A stretch of 64,000 bases of DNA from Scalesia atractyloides (taxonomy: Eukaryota > Streptophyta > Magnoliopsida > Asterales > Asteraceae): assembly GCA_947069175.1 (NCBI GenBank), contig CAMTDV010000022.1, positions 40,219,027 to 40,283,026 of the forward strand, written 5' to 3'. The notes under the pieces were generated by a model that made no database searches, was not told where the DNA came from, and worked only from the letters and a program-made list of their open reading frames with translations. Shown here one piece after another: positions 23,388 through 35,152 of the stretch (its first letter is position 1; the number at the start of each line of letters is the position of its first letter). The position numbers were made by a program, and so were the translations under genes.

Positions 23388-25555
23388 TGTAGGGGCTAAA
23401 ATCGAACACAAACCAAAAAACAGTAAATGGCTCTCGACGCGCCATGAGACGGGGAGGAATGCCTAGTCGCATGGCGCGACCAGGTTGATCCGCAACATCT
23501 TGTTTCCACTCGTGGGTTGTTCCATTTTGCCACCTTTTTCACCCCCAATCACCTTTCAACCTAATTTTAACCTAAACCCTAATTACCCCATTATAAATAC
23601 ATCTCATCTCTAGCTCTCTAACATTTTTCCACCTCAAATCCACTCTTCAAACACCCACAAACTCTCAAGAAGTTCTTGTTGTGGGCAGATTACCTCCTTG
23701 TGTTCAAAATGAGTTCCAACTCGCTTCCCCTAATTATTCTTCTTGTTTTCTTATATTAAACCACTTGGAAAACCTCTAGTATTGTTACCAAATGTTTACC
23801 ATGGTGTAACAAGGTGGTACAACTCTAGAAATGGTGTCTGAAGTAGTTAAAACTTTCTGTTTTAATAAAACTTTTCATACAAGTTCATGTTCATCTTGTT
23901 CTTGTAAGAATTCTACACTCACCTTGCTTATAACCAAACCTATGGTTATGGGGCTGTAATAGGGTTAATTCCCACAAGTTTAGAGGTCCAAGAACCTCCT
24001 AAACTTTCTGTTTTAACAAGGTTCCAAGCAGCCTACAAGTGTTGAGACATCCAAGTTCATCTTCTTCAATATGGGGGACTTGTGTTTTAGTGAATGTTTG
24101 AACTATGTAAGCTTTGGCTCTCCAACCTTGTTCCAGTACCTCACTTGATTGATAAATTACTTATCATCGTACTACTAAGTCTCAAAATAATTTCCAAACA
24201 AAGGGACAATGTACATCCAATCCCCAAACACTCTCCATGTTTGGAATGCACGCATCTAGCTAGTTCACTTGGTTGTTTTTAGACCTAGTAGTTTTGTATT
24301 CTTAAATTCAAATTCATGACCAACTAAAATCATCAACAAAGTTTATGATATTTTGTGCTTTTGTGAATCATATAATGAGGTTAAATGGATGTTCATCATC
24401 CTACCTCCTTCCATGACTATTCTTATGGCTTCTTAATTATAATAGACTAACTATAATACATGAACTATAAACCGAATCATCATTTTATCAAAACTCATGA
24501 TTTAAAGTGGTGTAGTATGGTAGTATTATCTTAGGTAAAGGTTCCTCATACTTGGGCTTCCAATGGGGAATTAGTGTCCATGAAACACACACGATTATGG
24601 TGTCCAAAATGGGTGCCTTAACAAAGATAACTTTTCGTGTAAATTTGTATTAATCATCATTCCATGTTTACATAAATATAATTCAAATCCATAATCCAGC
24701 GAAACTCAAACGCCTTCGTTCCCCTTGTAGGGTGACCTTGGCATTCCTAACCTCTCAATACTATTTACTCGTGTTTTTGGAAGCTTTGCAAACCGTGAGT
24801 ATACATGACCCTCTTTCCGTTTTTACACTTTTGGTTGCAATATATATTACCATATTAAAACTCACACAAACACACATATGTAAATACCTTAATCATACAA
24901 ACGAACCCGATATACATGCTTTATACTTTATGAATACATGCATGCTAGAAGCCATTCTTGCTCTATACTTTGTCATTAACTTCGTACAAGCCTACCTTAA
25001 CATTTATAGCGCTATAGGAGTAGCACATCGCCTGTTGATGGGTCTATGTTAAGTGATACAATCATACAAATGGTCTCGTCGTTGCAACGACAAGAATACG
25101 CTAGTGGAATTTTTGGTTTGACACGTATACGATACATGCTAGTTCAATTTATGTTTATGCCTTAGTATACGTTTTTGCCAGGTTGATATCGTTAAATTCT
25201 TTTTATACATATGCTAGTACACTAAACTTATATGCTCACCAATACATTTTTGTGTTGAAATGTTACTTTAATATTTATTGTAGGGTGGTGATAATGATGC
25301 GTTGAAAGAAAACAAATAGGATGGACTTAGAAACGCACCACTTCAATTTATGTATTTCTGTTTGTGTTGTTATGATTAAACATGCAAGTTGTTGTATTTT
25401 CCATTTTTAACAATGTACTACCATTATCATGAAATAAAATCCGAATTATCTAAATATCTTCACAATTAGAAAATTATGAAGTCTTGAGCAATCCTGTTTT
25501 TGTCTCACTTCGATGTTTTCAGCATTGGTTAGGGTTTTATATTGTCGCCCTTCAC
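23388..25555 (+). repeat. LTR-like block F, plus strand
   Basis: Layout as in plant gypsy LTRs. A possible TG start at 23,388, a GC-rich palindromic U3 (23,435-23,480), TATAAATA (23,592-23,599) with a C/T-rich leader, no coding, and AATAAA at 25,433-25,438. Near 25,500-25,555 lies a terminal stretch weakly like the end of LTR E. No internal coding region adjoins it, so it would be a solo or truncated LTR. Limits are approximate. Confidence 0.4.
23592..23599 (+). promoter_or_regulatory. TATA box of LTR-like block F
   Basis: TATAAATA followed by CATCTCATCTCTAGCTCTCT and a C-rich leader. Confidence 0.4.
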
Positions 25556-25971
25556 ACAAACATATTACACTAAACTAGTATTATTTATATGTGAGCGAGC
25601 TGAAAAGGCTAATACATCATTGAATATTTTTTATTAGACTTGTAAATGTCTACTAGTTAATAAATATCATATTTATATGTCATATTTTAATAATAGCAAA
25701 ACGTGAACACCCATGCATTTGAGGATTTAAATAAATTATCAGGAAGGAAGAGGGCACTCTAAGGTAAGTACTCTAACCCTGATCAACCATTACTCACCAA
25801 CTTAAAAAGTACATCAAGTACTCATTAACTAATAAGTGGTGACGATGCCAACCCTTACCACAAACTTTTTATTTTTATTTTTTTAAATATAGCCAAAAAT
25901 TATATAGAACATTATTTTCATTAACTTAAAATAAAAAGATATAATTCAACACAAACGAGTAATAATAAAAT

Positions 25972-26641
25972 TTATAAAATAATCCTAAACATCATCTTTC
26001 TCCTGAGGTGTGGTAGATCTGGGGCTGCAATATGAATAAGAAGATCATTTTTAAGTCGAAAATGCGTATCTTGGTCCATCAACTCCGTAAGCGTTGCGTC
26101 ATCTAAAACGAGTTCGATGACTAGATCCCGAATATGGACGGATGAGAACGCATGCCCCTCTTCTATTAAGATCATATTGTTATCATGCACCTCTACCTCT
26201 CGCTAATAATCTTGTTCACCGTCATGGCACGCATGGGTATCTTGTGTATGCCCCATTTTCCTTTTAGGGCACCAAAAGCCCGCTCCACATCTTTTCTTGC
26301 ACCTTCTTGCAGTTCTTTGAACTTCTTTTAATTTGAATCGACTGGATACAGAAAAATTTTAACAAACGTTGGCCAAGTTGGGTAGATCCCATCCGTTAAA
26401 TAGTATCTTTGTTTGGATGTTTGTCCATTCAATTGAAATGGAAACTTCGATGCGGTTCCATTCCGTTCAGCCAGGAATATTGTAGACTGTTAGAGAATAT
26501 TGATGTCGTTTAGTGAACCGGACAGTCCACAATATGCATGCCAAAACCATAAATCTTGTGACACAACCGCTTTGACCATAATCGTTGGGTATTCGTGAGC
26601 ACCTATCATATACTGGCCTCGTAACACCGTGGGACACATTC
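25972..26641 (-). pseudogene. PIF/Harbinger transposase, C-terminal part (interrupted)
   Basis: The minus strand encodes, in two frames, the C-terminal half of a HARBI1/ALP1-type DDE transposase: a MVKAVVSQDLWFWHAY-like block, GLSGSLNDINIL-like sequence, LTDGIYPTWP (second catalytic Asp), QEGARKDVERAFGALKG (catalytic Glu), and a tail including DQDTHFRLKNDL. This enzyme cuts and pastes DNA with TIRs at TTA/TAA targets. The gene is broken by stops and frameshifts (e.g. after NKIISER at 26,193-26,195). It is also physically split by a Tekay retrotransposon at 26,642, with the N-terminal half continuing at 37,602. Motifs were recognised by eye. Confidence 0.85.
26637..26641. repeat. Left target-site duplication CATTC of the Tekay element
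   Basis: Identical to 37,597-37,601, immediately outside the opposite LTR end. Confidence 0.9.
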
Positions 26642-29500
26642 TGTCATACCCTCAAATTTCACATGCGGGGTTTTACCGGCGTGTGACCTACCAGGATCTA
26701 GCCACTAATCATGTTGAACCAACCATTAAAATAATAAAAGTATCACTATCAACATGATTAGCGATAAGGTTTTAATTTGTTCAAAAGACAGTTTGTGTTG
26801 TAGCGGAAAATACAATTAAAAACCAACAGGAACTTAAAACTTCAATTTAAGTAAATTGTCAAAACAATACTTTAAATGAACCACCCACTTCGGCCGATTG
26901 CAATGCCCGTCCAAAGCTGTACCTATTTACCTGCAAAGCATGCAACTACGTGTCAACAATAAAGTTGGCGAATTCACAAGATTTTGAGTTTAGTAAAAGT
27001 AGAGTTCACAACATTTTGATTTAAGTATGACTAGGGTGGCTAACCCTCATCATATGACTAAACTGTGTATCGAATGCTGACGTTTCGGTTATGCCCTCAA
27101 TAATGTCTATCAACATTAAAGCAAGAGTGAAGTTTAGAAGTTCACGCCCGGCCTCCAGCATGGTGTGAGGTTTGTCAAACCTAATAGCGCTATCAACTAA
27201 TACCCCGCGTATGCCCACCCGGTAATCTAATTAGTAAAATACAGGGACTTTCATGATAGAGTTTTCGTTTAGTCTAAGTGTACTATCCACCTCCAGTGGA
27301 TAGCATGTTTCAGTGGTCCACGCAGGGGACACGCGCGTAACCCAAACTAGGGCTACCATAAAAAGTGTTGTCCCAAACCAGGGACGGATGCTTTTAGAAA
27401 AGAGTTGTTAACTCACCTTAGTTTGCTCGGTTGTAAAGTTGAAAGGTAATCAGGAAAGTAAACTTTGTCCTGATATGTTTACCGTTTCAATTAGTTCAAT
27501 TTATGAATTCCTACACATAGTCTAACACATAATCACCGAATCACGTTGTCGTACAAATTACACGTTTAAGTAAGTTAGAGTAGGTGATCGTCTAATTCCA
27601 TATAATGCATTCATAGACACCCGTTAACGTTTGTAATAATATACAACACTTTGTTGCAACATATAATCATATTTAACACGTTCACAAATACTTTTAGCTT
27701 AATGCAGTTTCATGTCAGTTTTAAGACAGTTTTTAAGAATTTCTTTAAAATACTAAATGAACTCATAAAATTATGATATTTTAACACAACGTGCCTTCTA
27801 GTTCCGAATACTTGTGTATTTTATTCATAACCTGAATCTTGACACAAAAATCACTAAAAACCATTCTCTACACCTAGGTCTGATCTACAACTTTTCAATG
27901 ACAGTTTACGCCAAAAATTATTAAAAATCCTCGTTATTCTTTTTACGAAATTCCAGTTGGAGATTTTCATGACCTCCCGGAACTTCCTACAATAAAAATT
28001 TGAGATCATAACTCAATTTCTACATTGAGTTTTGACACTCTAATAGGCTACAAATTCTGACGAAAACGCAGTCTAAACCTTTGACGCGAAAAAATTCATA
28101 AAACATTCATTTTTCGTCAAAAATTGTCATTCCATTGGGGTTTGAAAGATTTTTCCTGGAAGTTCACCCTAGAGTCAAGAAAAATCTGTTTTTGACAAAA
28201 TTTGACCTGGTTACAGCCGCTTAAATTCGGCTGTAATGTTCTTGACAGCACCTATTTTGTTACTTGAACCCAATAAACGATTATCTACGCAACTTATTGA
28301 CTCAAACTTAACAATCGTTTCAGATTATGATCCTAATGTAAATCATGCACCAGCTAGTTCACCAAACTTCAATTTTAACCGACCAATAAATCACTAGTGA
28401 CTACCCGAACCGATATTCGACCATAACACATCAACAATGCCATTTCTACTCACTCTACACCACATGTAACCATCAAAACGACACGTATAATCATCACAAC
28501 AGAAAAACACACTTATGGCACTTATTATTTTATTACGAATCACAACCCTAATGATTCATGTCAAGTCCCTGAGATCACATAACCCATCACATACGACTTC
28601 CTATTAACCAAGTCGACAATAACGCCCCATATAACAGAATCATCAAACAAACATATAAAATTCACAACCTGAGTATAACCCCGACATTTTATAAATCCCA
28701 TAAAATCAACTATAGATTAACCCACTTTACATATCTCCAGCCAGAAGCATAGAAACTAGTTACCTAGTGATGAGAGGAGGTTGGTTAGCATAGGATTTCT
28801 TGAGTGCACTTTTTCTGATCAACCGTAGCGAGAGAGAGGGAGAGGCAGTTACGTATACGCAGGTTAGGGTTCACGGCTGTAGGGGAAAGAAAACAAAAAA
28901 AAAATATCTCCTAATTACACATGCACAACTACCTAATATATGAAGAATAGAAGTTTGGGGCGGTTTAGGAAGTCGAGTGGGGTTGGGCCAATTGTAAGGA
29001 CTAGTGGCATATTGTTTGTTGGCTGCAAAAATAAAAGACATAAAAGGAATAGTGAGGATGTTGGGTCAAACCGTTAAGAGACATAAATCTCAAACATGAT
29101 ATCCTTTTTTTACCCATCAACAACTAACAAAATATATAAATCAATTAGCTATTAAAATATATAAATTATAATATTCATGCTCTATTTTGGGCCTCATCAG
29201 TTTCGAGTTAGATCGACAAGCGAGACATGTGCTTTGGTTCAAATGGCTCGGGTTGGTACAACACGATATGGAAATGGTTTCGACTACATGTTTGCACCTT
29301 ATAAGGTTAATAAATATAAATTTAATTCGTCGAATAAGATAAGTATATAATTAATTTGTCGAAGCGAAACGAACGGTTTATACCTCGAAGTTACGGGTAG
29401 TCACATCATCTCCAAGTTGAAGGAAATTTCGTCCCGAAATTTGCAAACAGTCGCTGAAGATGCTAATGCGGTTGATTGAGCGCTTCCATGGGGTGTTACA
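26642..29500 (-). repeat. 3' LTR of complete Tekay-type chromovirus (element G)
   Basis: Minus-strand LTR of 2859 bp starting TGTAACACCC (29,500) and ending TGACA-like at 26,642. It matches 35,153-37,596 nearly along its length (TCAAATT-CACATGCGGGG, CAAAAGACAGTTTGTGTTG, and so on). It keeps a ~320-bp segment (about 27,141-27,465) that the 5' LTR lacks. The purine tract at 29,501-29,515 adjoins it. It includes a CT-rich leader on the minus strand near 28,840. Confidence 0.9.
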
Positions 29501-29515
29501 TCATCCCCAAGTTGG
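29501..29515 (-). other. Polypurine tract of element G
   Basis: Minus-strand CCAACTTGGGGATGA ends directly at the 3' LTR start TGTAACACCC. It primes plus-strand DNA synthesis. Confidence 0.7.
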
Positions 29516-30890
29516 TCTAAAATTTCGTCCCGAAATTCAGTAGCAACTTCAGCTTTGGGTGTATCATTTTTGAACAGTTGAGGATACTTACACATCATTT
29601 GATCTTCTCGTTACCAAGTGAATTATGTGCCACGTTTTGAGTTCCAAGTGAATTTTACTGCGTTTAAGCGCTTTGACTTCCCGATCCATGATCTCAACTG
29701 GTTCTTTAATGAAACGGGGTTGGTCATCGATCTTGAGTTCTTTGTATGGAACCACAAGTGTCTCATCAGATAGACACTTCCTCAAATTCGATACATGAAA
29801 GACCTTGTGCACACCACTGAGTTCTTTAGGTAAATCCAGTCTATAAGCCACTGTGCCAATTCTTTCTATGACCTCGAATGGTCCAACATAGCGCGGATTA
29901 ACCTTGCCTCGTTTCCCAAGATGAACAACGCCCTTCCAAGGTGAGACTTTCAAAAAAACCCTGTCACCAACTTGAAATTCCAACGGTTTCCTACGTTTAT
30001 CAGCGTAGCTTTTCTGGCGGTCATGAGTTGCCGCCATTCGGTTTCTAATATGAACGATTTTGTCTGATGTTTCAAGCACGAGTTCAGGATCAGTGATTTG
30101 GCTATCTCCAACTTCAGTCCAACAAATAGGTGATCGACATTTCCGTCCGTACACTGCTTCGAACGGTGCCGCCTATATGCTCGAGTGGTAACTATTGTTG
30201 TAAGAGAATTCCACCAGGGGTAGGTGTCTTTCCCAACCTTTACTGAAATCAATAACACATGCTCGGAGCATGTCCTCTAGTGTCTGGATGGTGCGTTCAA
30301 TCTGACCATCGATTTGTGGGTGGTAGGTTGTGCTCATATCTAATCGCGAGTCAAAAGATTTATGCATGGACTACCATAGGTAGGACGCGAAATGAGGGTC
30401 ACCATCGGAGATTATAGAAGTGGGCACTCTGTGCCGCGAGACTACTTCCTTCAAGTATAAGCTGGCAAGCGTGTCATATTTGTCGGTTTCTTTGATCGCG
30501 AGGAAGTGGGCTGATTTAGTTAGGCGGTCCACGATCACCAGATGGTGTCGTATCCGCTTTGAGTTCTCGGTAGCCCGATGATAAAATCCATGGAAATTTG
30601 CTCCCATTTCCATGTTGGTATTTCTGGTTGCTGAAGTAACCCATATGGCTTTTGATACTCGGTCTTGTCCCTAGCACAGGTCAAGCACTTGCTGACAACT
30701 TTACTATACTTGCCTTCATGTTAGGCCACCGGTACAATACCTTCAGATCATGATACATCTTGTCAGAACCAGGATGTATCGAGTAGCGAGACTTATGTGC
30801 TTCGTCCATCACAAGCTCTCGCAATTTTCCGTAGGATGGAACCCATATACGTTCCATGAAGTAAAGAATGCCATCAGATTTGGGCTCGAG
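29516..30890 (-). pseudogene. Integrase with C-terminal chromodomain (element G)
   Basis: Broken frames encode a gypsy integrase, which inserts the cDNA into the chromosome. In order: HPGSDKMYHDLK and CLTCARDK (HHCC zinc region, 30,660-30,800), ISMDFI-like then VDRLTKSAHFLAIKETD, IISDGDPHF (second catalytic Asp), STTYHPQIDGQIERTIQTLE (catalytic Glu), and the GPFEVIERIG C-terminal fold (29,588-30,154). Next is a chromodomain: EPVEIMDREVKAL, and in a shifted frame REDQMMCKYPQLF near 29,600. Several stops and frameshifts. The chromodomain defines chromoviruses and directs integration to particular chromatin. Confidence 0.85.
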
Positions 30891-31480
30891 TTATTTCTCC
30901 ATGCTCCGCATGGATTCAGCTAGGAGGTTCTCTTCCTTTAGTGCTTCCACTTGAGCGTTATGAATTTGCTCGGGAAGGTTCGAATGGATCGTAAGTTGTA
31001 GAGAACGAACTCGTTTGGTCTTGGTTTCTTTTCGGCTGAGGGCGTCAGCTACAACGTTTGTCTTGCCCAGATGATATTTGATTGCACACTCATAATCATT
31101 TAGAAGTTCAATCCATTGACGTTGTCGCATGTTCAACTCCTTTTGGTCGAGTATGTGCTGGAGACTCTTGTGATCGGTGTATATCGTGCACTTGGTACCG
31201 TGCAAGTAGTGTCTCCATATCTTGAGTGCAAATACTACAGCTCCAGCTCCAGGTCGTGGGTAGTGTAGTTCTTTCATGGACCTTGAGTTGTCGGGATGCG
31301 TAAGCAATGACTTTCTCGTGTTGCATCAACACGTAGCCGAGTCCATGAATGGATGTGTCACAGTAGACAATGAAATCCTCGGTGTCTTCAGGTAGAGATA
31401 GAATAGGTGCATTATAGAGCTTCTCTTTCAAATGCTGAAACGCAAATTCTTGAGCATCACCCCACTTGTAAGTGGTACCT
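30891..31480 (-). pseudogene. RNase H domain (element G)
   Basis: Encodes FIVYCDTSIHGLGYVLMQ, then after a frame change FALKIWRHYLHGTKCTIYTDHKSLQHIL and GKTNVVADALSRKE. These are the first catalytic Asp block, the DHKSL block and the ADALSR end of plant gypsy RNase H, which removes RNA from the hybrid during reverse transcription. The frame shift near 31,290 splits it. It lies between RT and integrase as expected. Confidence 0.85.
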
Positions 31481-32215
31481 TTTTGAGTTAGAGCAGTAAG
31501 AGGTTGTGCAATCTTTGAGAATCCTTCGATGAATCTACGGTAATAACCTGCCAGGCCAAGGAACTGGCGGATTTTCTGTTGGAGTTTTGGGCGCAAGCCA
31601 ACTCTTGATAGAGTCAATCTTGGCTGGATCAACATGAATCCAAGCTTCATTGACCACGTGACCGAGGAAATGGCCTTCACGAAGCCAAAAGTCGCATTTC
31701 GAAAATTTAGCGTAAAGTTGTTCATTCTGTAAGAGTTCCAATATAAGACGTAGATGTCACTCATGTTCCTCCTGACTCTTAGAGTAGATTATCGTCAATG
31801 AAAAAATGACGAACTTGTCAAGATAAGGCTTGCACACTCGATTCATATGATCCATGAAAACCGCGGGTGCATTTGTTAGCCCAAAAGGCATAACGAGGAA
31901 CTCGTAATGGCCGTATCGAGTCCTGAATGCTGTTATGAAGATGTCTTCGTCTCGGACTCTCAACTGATGATAGCCTGATCTCAGATCGATTTTGGAGTAA
32001 AAACTTGACCCTTGTAATTGGTCGAATAGATCATCAATGCATGGAAGTGGATAACGGTTCTTAACAGTCACCTTGTTTACTTCCCGGTAGTCGATACATA
32101 TGCGAATACCATCCTTCTTTTTGACAAAAAGTACGGGGGCTCCCCATGGTGACGAGCTAGGTCGAATAAAACCTTTATCTAGGAGCTCTTGCAATTGCAT
32201 AGATAGCTCTTCTAG
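31481..32215 (-). pseudogene. Reverse transcriptase (element G)
   Basis: The open stretch 31,757-32,200 carries LLDKGFIRPSSSPWGAPVLF, KKKDGIRICIDYREVNK, NRYPLPCIDDLFDQLQG, SKIDLRSGYHQLRV and VMPFGLTNAPAVF. The catalytic block that should read as Tyr/Phe-X-Asp-Asp is scrambled in that frame (FVIFSLTIIYSK). The FIDD wording is recoverable only in a neighbouring frame near 31,795. The connecting thumb region (KTPTENPPVPWPGRLLP in the wrong frame, FLGLAGYYRRFIEGFSKI in the right one) follows at 31,535-31,700. Two nearby indels therefore flank the active site, and the enzyme is dead. Confidence 0.9.
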
Positions 32216-32870
32216 TTCGGTCGGTGCTAATTATATGGTGCTCAAGCTATAGGTGCCGCTTTAGGAGTTAGCTCGATTGGAGTTCGACTTGGCAGTGAGG
32301 TGGAAGACCAGGTAGTTCTTCAGGAAAGACTTCGGGAAAGTTGCGAACAATAGGAATATCTTCGACCTTTTTCTCTTCTGTTTGAACATCAACGACAAGA
32401 GCTAGAATAGTAGTATGGGCCTTTCGTAAACATTTCTGGCCTTCATGAATGAAATAATGCTTACTACAGCGCCACCTTTTTCTCCTCGAACATCAAGGGT
32501 TTCGCCGCTAGGAAGGCGGATGCGCAGGATCTTTTCGTGACAAAGTATCTCCACGCGATTTAAGGATAGCCAATCCATCCCGACTACAACATTGAAACTA
32601 CCGAGAGTGGTAGGGATAAGGTCAATATCGAATATGTGGCCAGCTAACTCCAAACTACAGTCGCGATGAATACGTGTTGCCTTGAGGGATTTGCCGTTAG
32701 CTAGTTCTACTGTGTGCTTACGTTCAAGAGAAGTTGGGGCAGGCTTAAGTAGTGTACTAAAGTCTGTGAAAACATAACTAGAGTCCACGCCAGAATCAAA
32801 AAGTACCGAAACAAAAGAGTCGTTGAGAAGGAACTTACCCGTCACGACATTAGGGTTATTCCTTGCTTCG
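32216..32870 (-). pseudogene. Aspartic protease (element G)
   Basis: The open stretch 32,402-32,845 carries NDSFVSVLFDSGVDSSYVF (active-site DSG), HRDCSLELAGHIFDIDLIP, NVVVGMDWLSLNRVEILCHE and EKILRIRLPSGETL, the RVP_2 protease of Tekay/Del-like elements. It cleaves the polyprotein. The active-site triad is intact. The linker to RT (EDIPIVRNFPEVFPEELPGL, 32,216-32,400) is frame-broken. On the right it connects to the gag zinc region at about 32,880. Confidence 0.85.
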
Positions 32871-32879
32871 CCTGAACCG

Positions 32880-34143
32880 ATGACGAATGCTCGTCCTCTG
32901 CCACCATTCCCCTTATCACCGTTGTTGTTGTTGTTATTCAGTTGTGGACAATTCTTTTAATGTGCCCCTCGGCACCACACTAATAGCATCCCTTATTGTT
33001 ACCCTGTTGTTGCTGCTGTTGACGTTGAGGTTGTTGGTTCTGTTGTTGCTGTTGTCTAGCTGGATAAGGACTTCTACAATCTTTAGCTATATGACCCAGT
33101 TTCCAGCACCGCTGACAGTGGTTTGGGTTGCATTGCCCATGGTGGTGTCTGTTGCATTTGTCACATTTGGGATAGTTTCCCTGGTAACTACCCGGGCTTA
33201 ATGATTCAACGTTCGTTAGTTTGGGGTACAGTTGTTGTTGTTCTTTCTTTGTTGCTGAGGGGGTTGAGTAGAGCTGGAACCCTTAGCTTGACTTCCATCC
33301 CATTTACGCTTGTTATTAGAAGAGCTTTCAGAAGCTGATGCGTTGCGTTTAGGTAACTTGCCCTGTTCCACTGCCTGATAAGTTAGTCGGTGAGCAAGTC
33401 GGATGTTTTGCTGGATAGTTTGAAGATTGGCTGAGGTCACCATGCTTTGAATTTGGGGATCTAACCCCTTGATGTATAGCTCGATTCGCTTGAAGGTTGG
33501 ATCAGACATGTTAGGACACAAGGAGGCTAACTCGTTTGATCGTTTTGTATACGCCTCGATCTCCGAACCAAACATTTTTAAATTGTAGTACTTGGTTTCT
33601 TATTTCTGAATGTCATCCCTGTGGTAGTATTCTTCTTTCATCATGTCCTTATATATGTTCCAAGGAGTGGCATTAGCAACTTCCAAGCCTAGAATCTGTA
33701 CCTGCGCGTTCCACCAGGAAAGCGTAGCATCTTCGAGAACTCCCGCTGCGAATTTGACTTTATTCTCAGGAGGGCAGTTGCACATGGCGAACGCGGATTC
33801 CACCTTTTCAAACCAGTGGAGCAGACCAATAGCACCTTCGTTGCCGCTGAAGTGATTGGGCTTACAAGCCATGAATGATTTGAAGGTGCAAGCTGGTGGC
33901 TGAGGTTGGACTTGCGGGCCTGAATAAGAAATTTAGCACGAATAAGAACACAAAGATAAAAGAGAACAACAATTGAAATAGATATTTAGGGCATTCTATA
34001 ATGTTAGATTTACCTCCACCTTGAGCGGCTTGATATGCCTCCAACGCTTCAGCGACTCGGTCGTTGATAAATGCCGTCAGTTGGGCTCGGGTCATGTTGA
34101 TGCCCCCACGCCCGCCGCCACAGCCATTGCCTCTACCACTCAT
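32880..34143 (-). pseudogene. Gag of element G (capsid, three zinc-knuckle motifs, probable intron)
   Basis: Starts at ATG 34,141-34,143 with a Gly-rich end (MSGRGNGCGGGRGG) and a short helical segment. After a probable 94-nt intron (33,920-34,013), MACKPNHFSGNEGAIGLLHW and FEKVESAFAMCNC continue the retrotrans_gag fold. An in-frame TAA lies near 33,600, then MFGSEIEAYTKRSNELASLC through to a Gln-rich end (33,216). Zinc motifs CDKCNRHHHGQC, CQRCWKLGHIAKDC (33,080-33,160) and a broken CGAEGHIKR (about 32,960) follow, separated by a Gln-rich tract. Gag forms particles and packages RNA. Frameshifts near 33,216 and 32,975 break it. Confidence 0.85.
33920..34013 (-). other. Probable GT-AG intron inside element G gag
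   Basis: On the minus strand GGTGGAG|GTAAATC begins it and CTTATTCAG|GCCCGC ends it. It is 94 nt, AT-rich, with a T-rich second half and a GCTAAAT branch-like motif about 20 nt before the AG. Removing it joins AQGG to GPQVQPQPPACTFKSF and runs in frame into the conserved MACKPNHFSGNEG block. Reading through instead gives a hydrophobic tail and leaves the capsid frame. Confidence 0.6.
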
Positions 34144-34384
34144 GATTTCCTTTAATTAAACAAAAATGAGTATATAAAACACGGTTATATATTCATTATG
34201 TAAATTCCAAGGACAAGGTAATCAATGACTACCATTCCAAGCAACATATGGAACAACTTAAATAAAAATATCCAATGAAAATAAATTGCAATTGTCTTTA
34301 CAACGTATTTCAACAAATATTCAAATTTAAAAGTAAACATGATTTCTGACACGTATGAAATGAGAAAGATAATTATGTGGTGGA

Positions 34385-34907
34385 TCAGTCATCGACCTCT
34401 CCATTGCCCATGCCAACATCGCCGTCGTTGCCATCGTCACCGTCGTCATCATTGTTATCCTCATCAACGGCTACCTCGTTAGGTTCTTCCTCCTCAGGGC
34501 CCTCCTTAGGTTCTTCTTCAGGTTCCTCTACTGGGCCCTCTTCGAGTTCTTCCTCCGGCTCTGGTTCTGCATGGTAGTGATGGTGGTGCTGGTGGTACAC
34601 GTTCGTCCAAGGAATGCACCCTCCAAGCAGTTTTGTGTAAGTTCACTTCTAGAAGTCCGAACTGGAAGTCTCTCCTTGCGTTAGCTTTCTCCAAATACTT
34701 TATCCTTTCAAGAGCATCTTGCAGATCCGCTTCTAAGCGTCGGATACGTATCTGGTCAGGGGTAGGTAGAGAAGAAGATTCACCGGTTTGGGCGAGACGT
34801 GCCCGATGATAAGCGCGGGTCTCAACGCGACGCAGAGGGGAATGAACCAAAGGTACTTTCCCTGGTGCATGGGAACGTTCGGAAGAGGAAGATGAGGATG
34901 TCGACAT
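34385..34907 (-). pseudogene. Extra 5' ORF of element G (coiled coil plus acidic tail)
   Basis: From ATG at 34,905-34,907 it encodes a Ser-rich start (MSTSSSSSSERSHAPG), a charged helix with coiled-coil character (RIRRLEADLQDALERIKYLE), then in the next frame a His-rich and strongly acidic tail (EPEPEEELEEG, DEDNNDDDGDDGND) ending at 34,385. The two frames overlap at about 34,600, so a one-base shift separates them. It precedes gag by about 240 bases on the same strand. I know no function for it. It may be the real N-terminus of Gag joined by splicing, or an accessory protein. Confidence 0.5.
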
Positions 34908-35136
34908 ACGTGTGATACGTTACACTTACCTATTTTAGTTTGCACAAAAGTTATAATATCATAAGGTAATACACATGCAAATATCAAGTAATACAAATAC
35001 CAGGTATGCATATAAGTATGACAAACCTTGCAATCTGGAGTGTGGTGTCGTGGTGCTTTCTAATAAAGAACGGTTATAGTCCGGTTTTCATATAAATTTT
35101 TTTTTTAATTTTTAAACCTAGTTCACTATAACCAAT

Positions 35137-35150
35137 GGCTCGGATACCAA
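35137..35150 (-). other. Primer binding site of element G (tRNA-iMet type)
   Basis: Minus-strand TTGGTATCCGAGCC follows the 5' LTR after two bases. It matches the initiator-Met primer site TGGTATCAGAGCC except for one base. Confidence 0.8.
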
Positions 35151-35152
35151 TT

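Noticed and set aside
32887..33338. Plus-strand Leu/Val-rich ORFs
   Set aside because: Antisense of the Gln-rich tract and zinc knuckles of element G gag.
34377..34577. Plus-strand Ser/Pro-rich ORF
   Set aside because: Antisense of the acidic tail in the 5' ORF of element G; low-complexity artefact.
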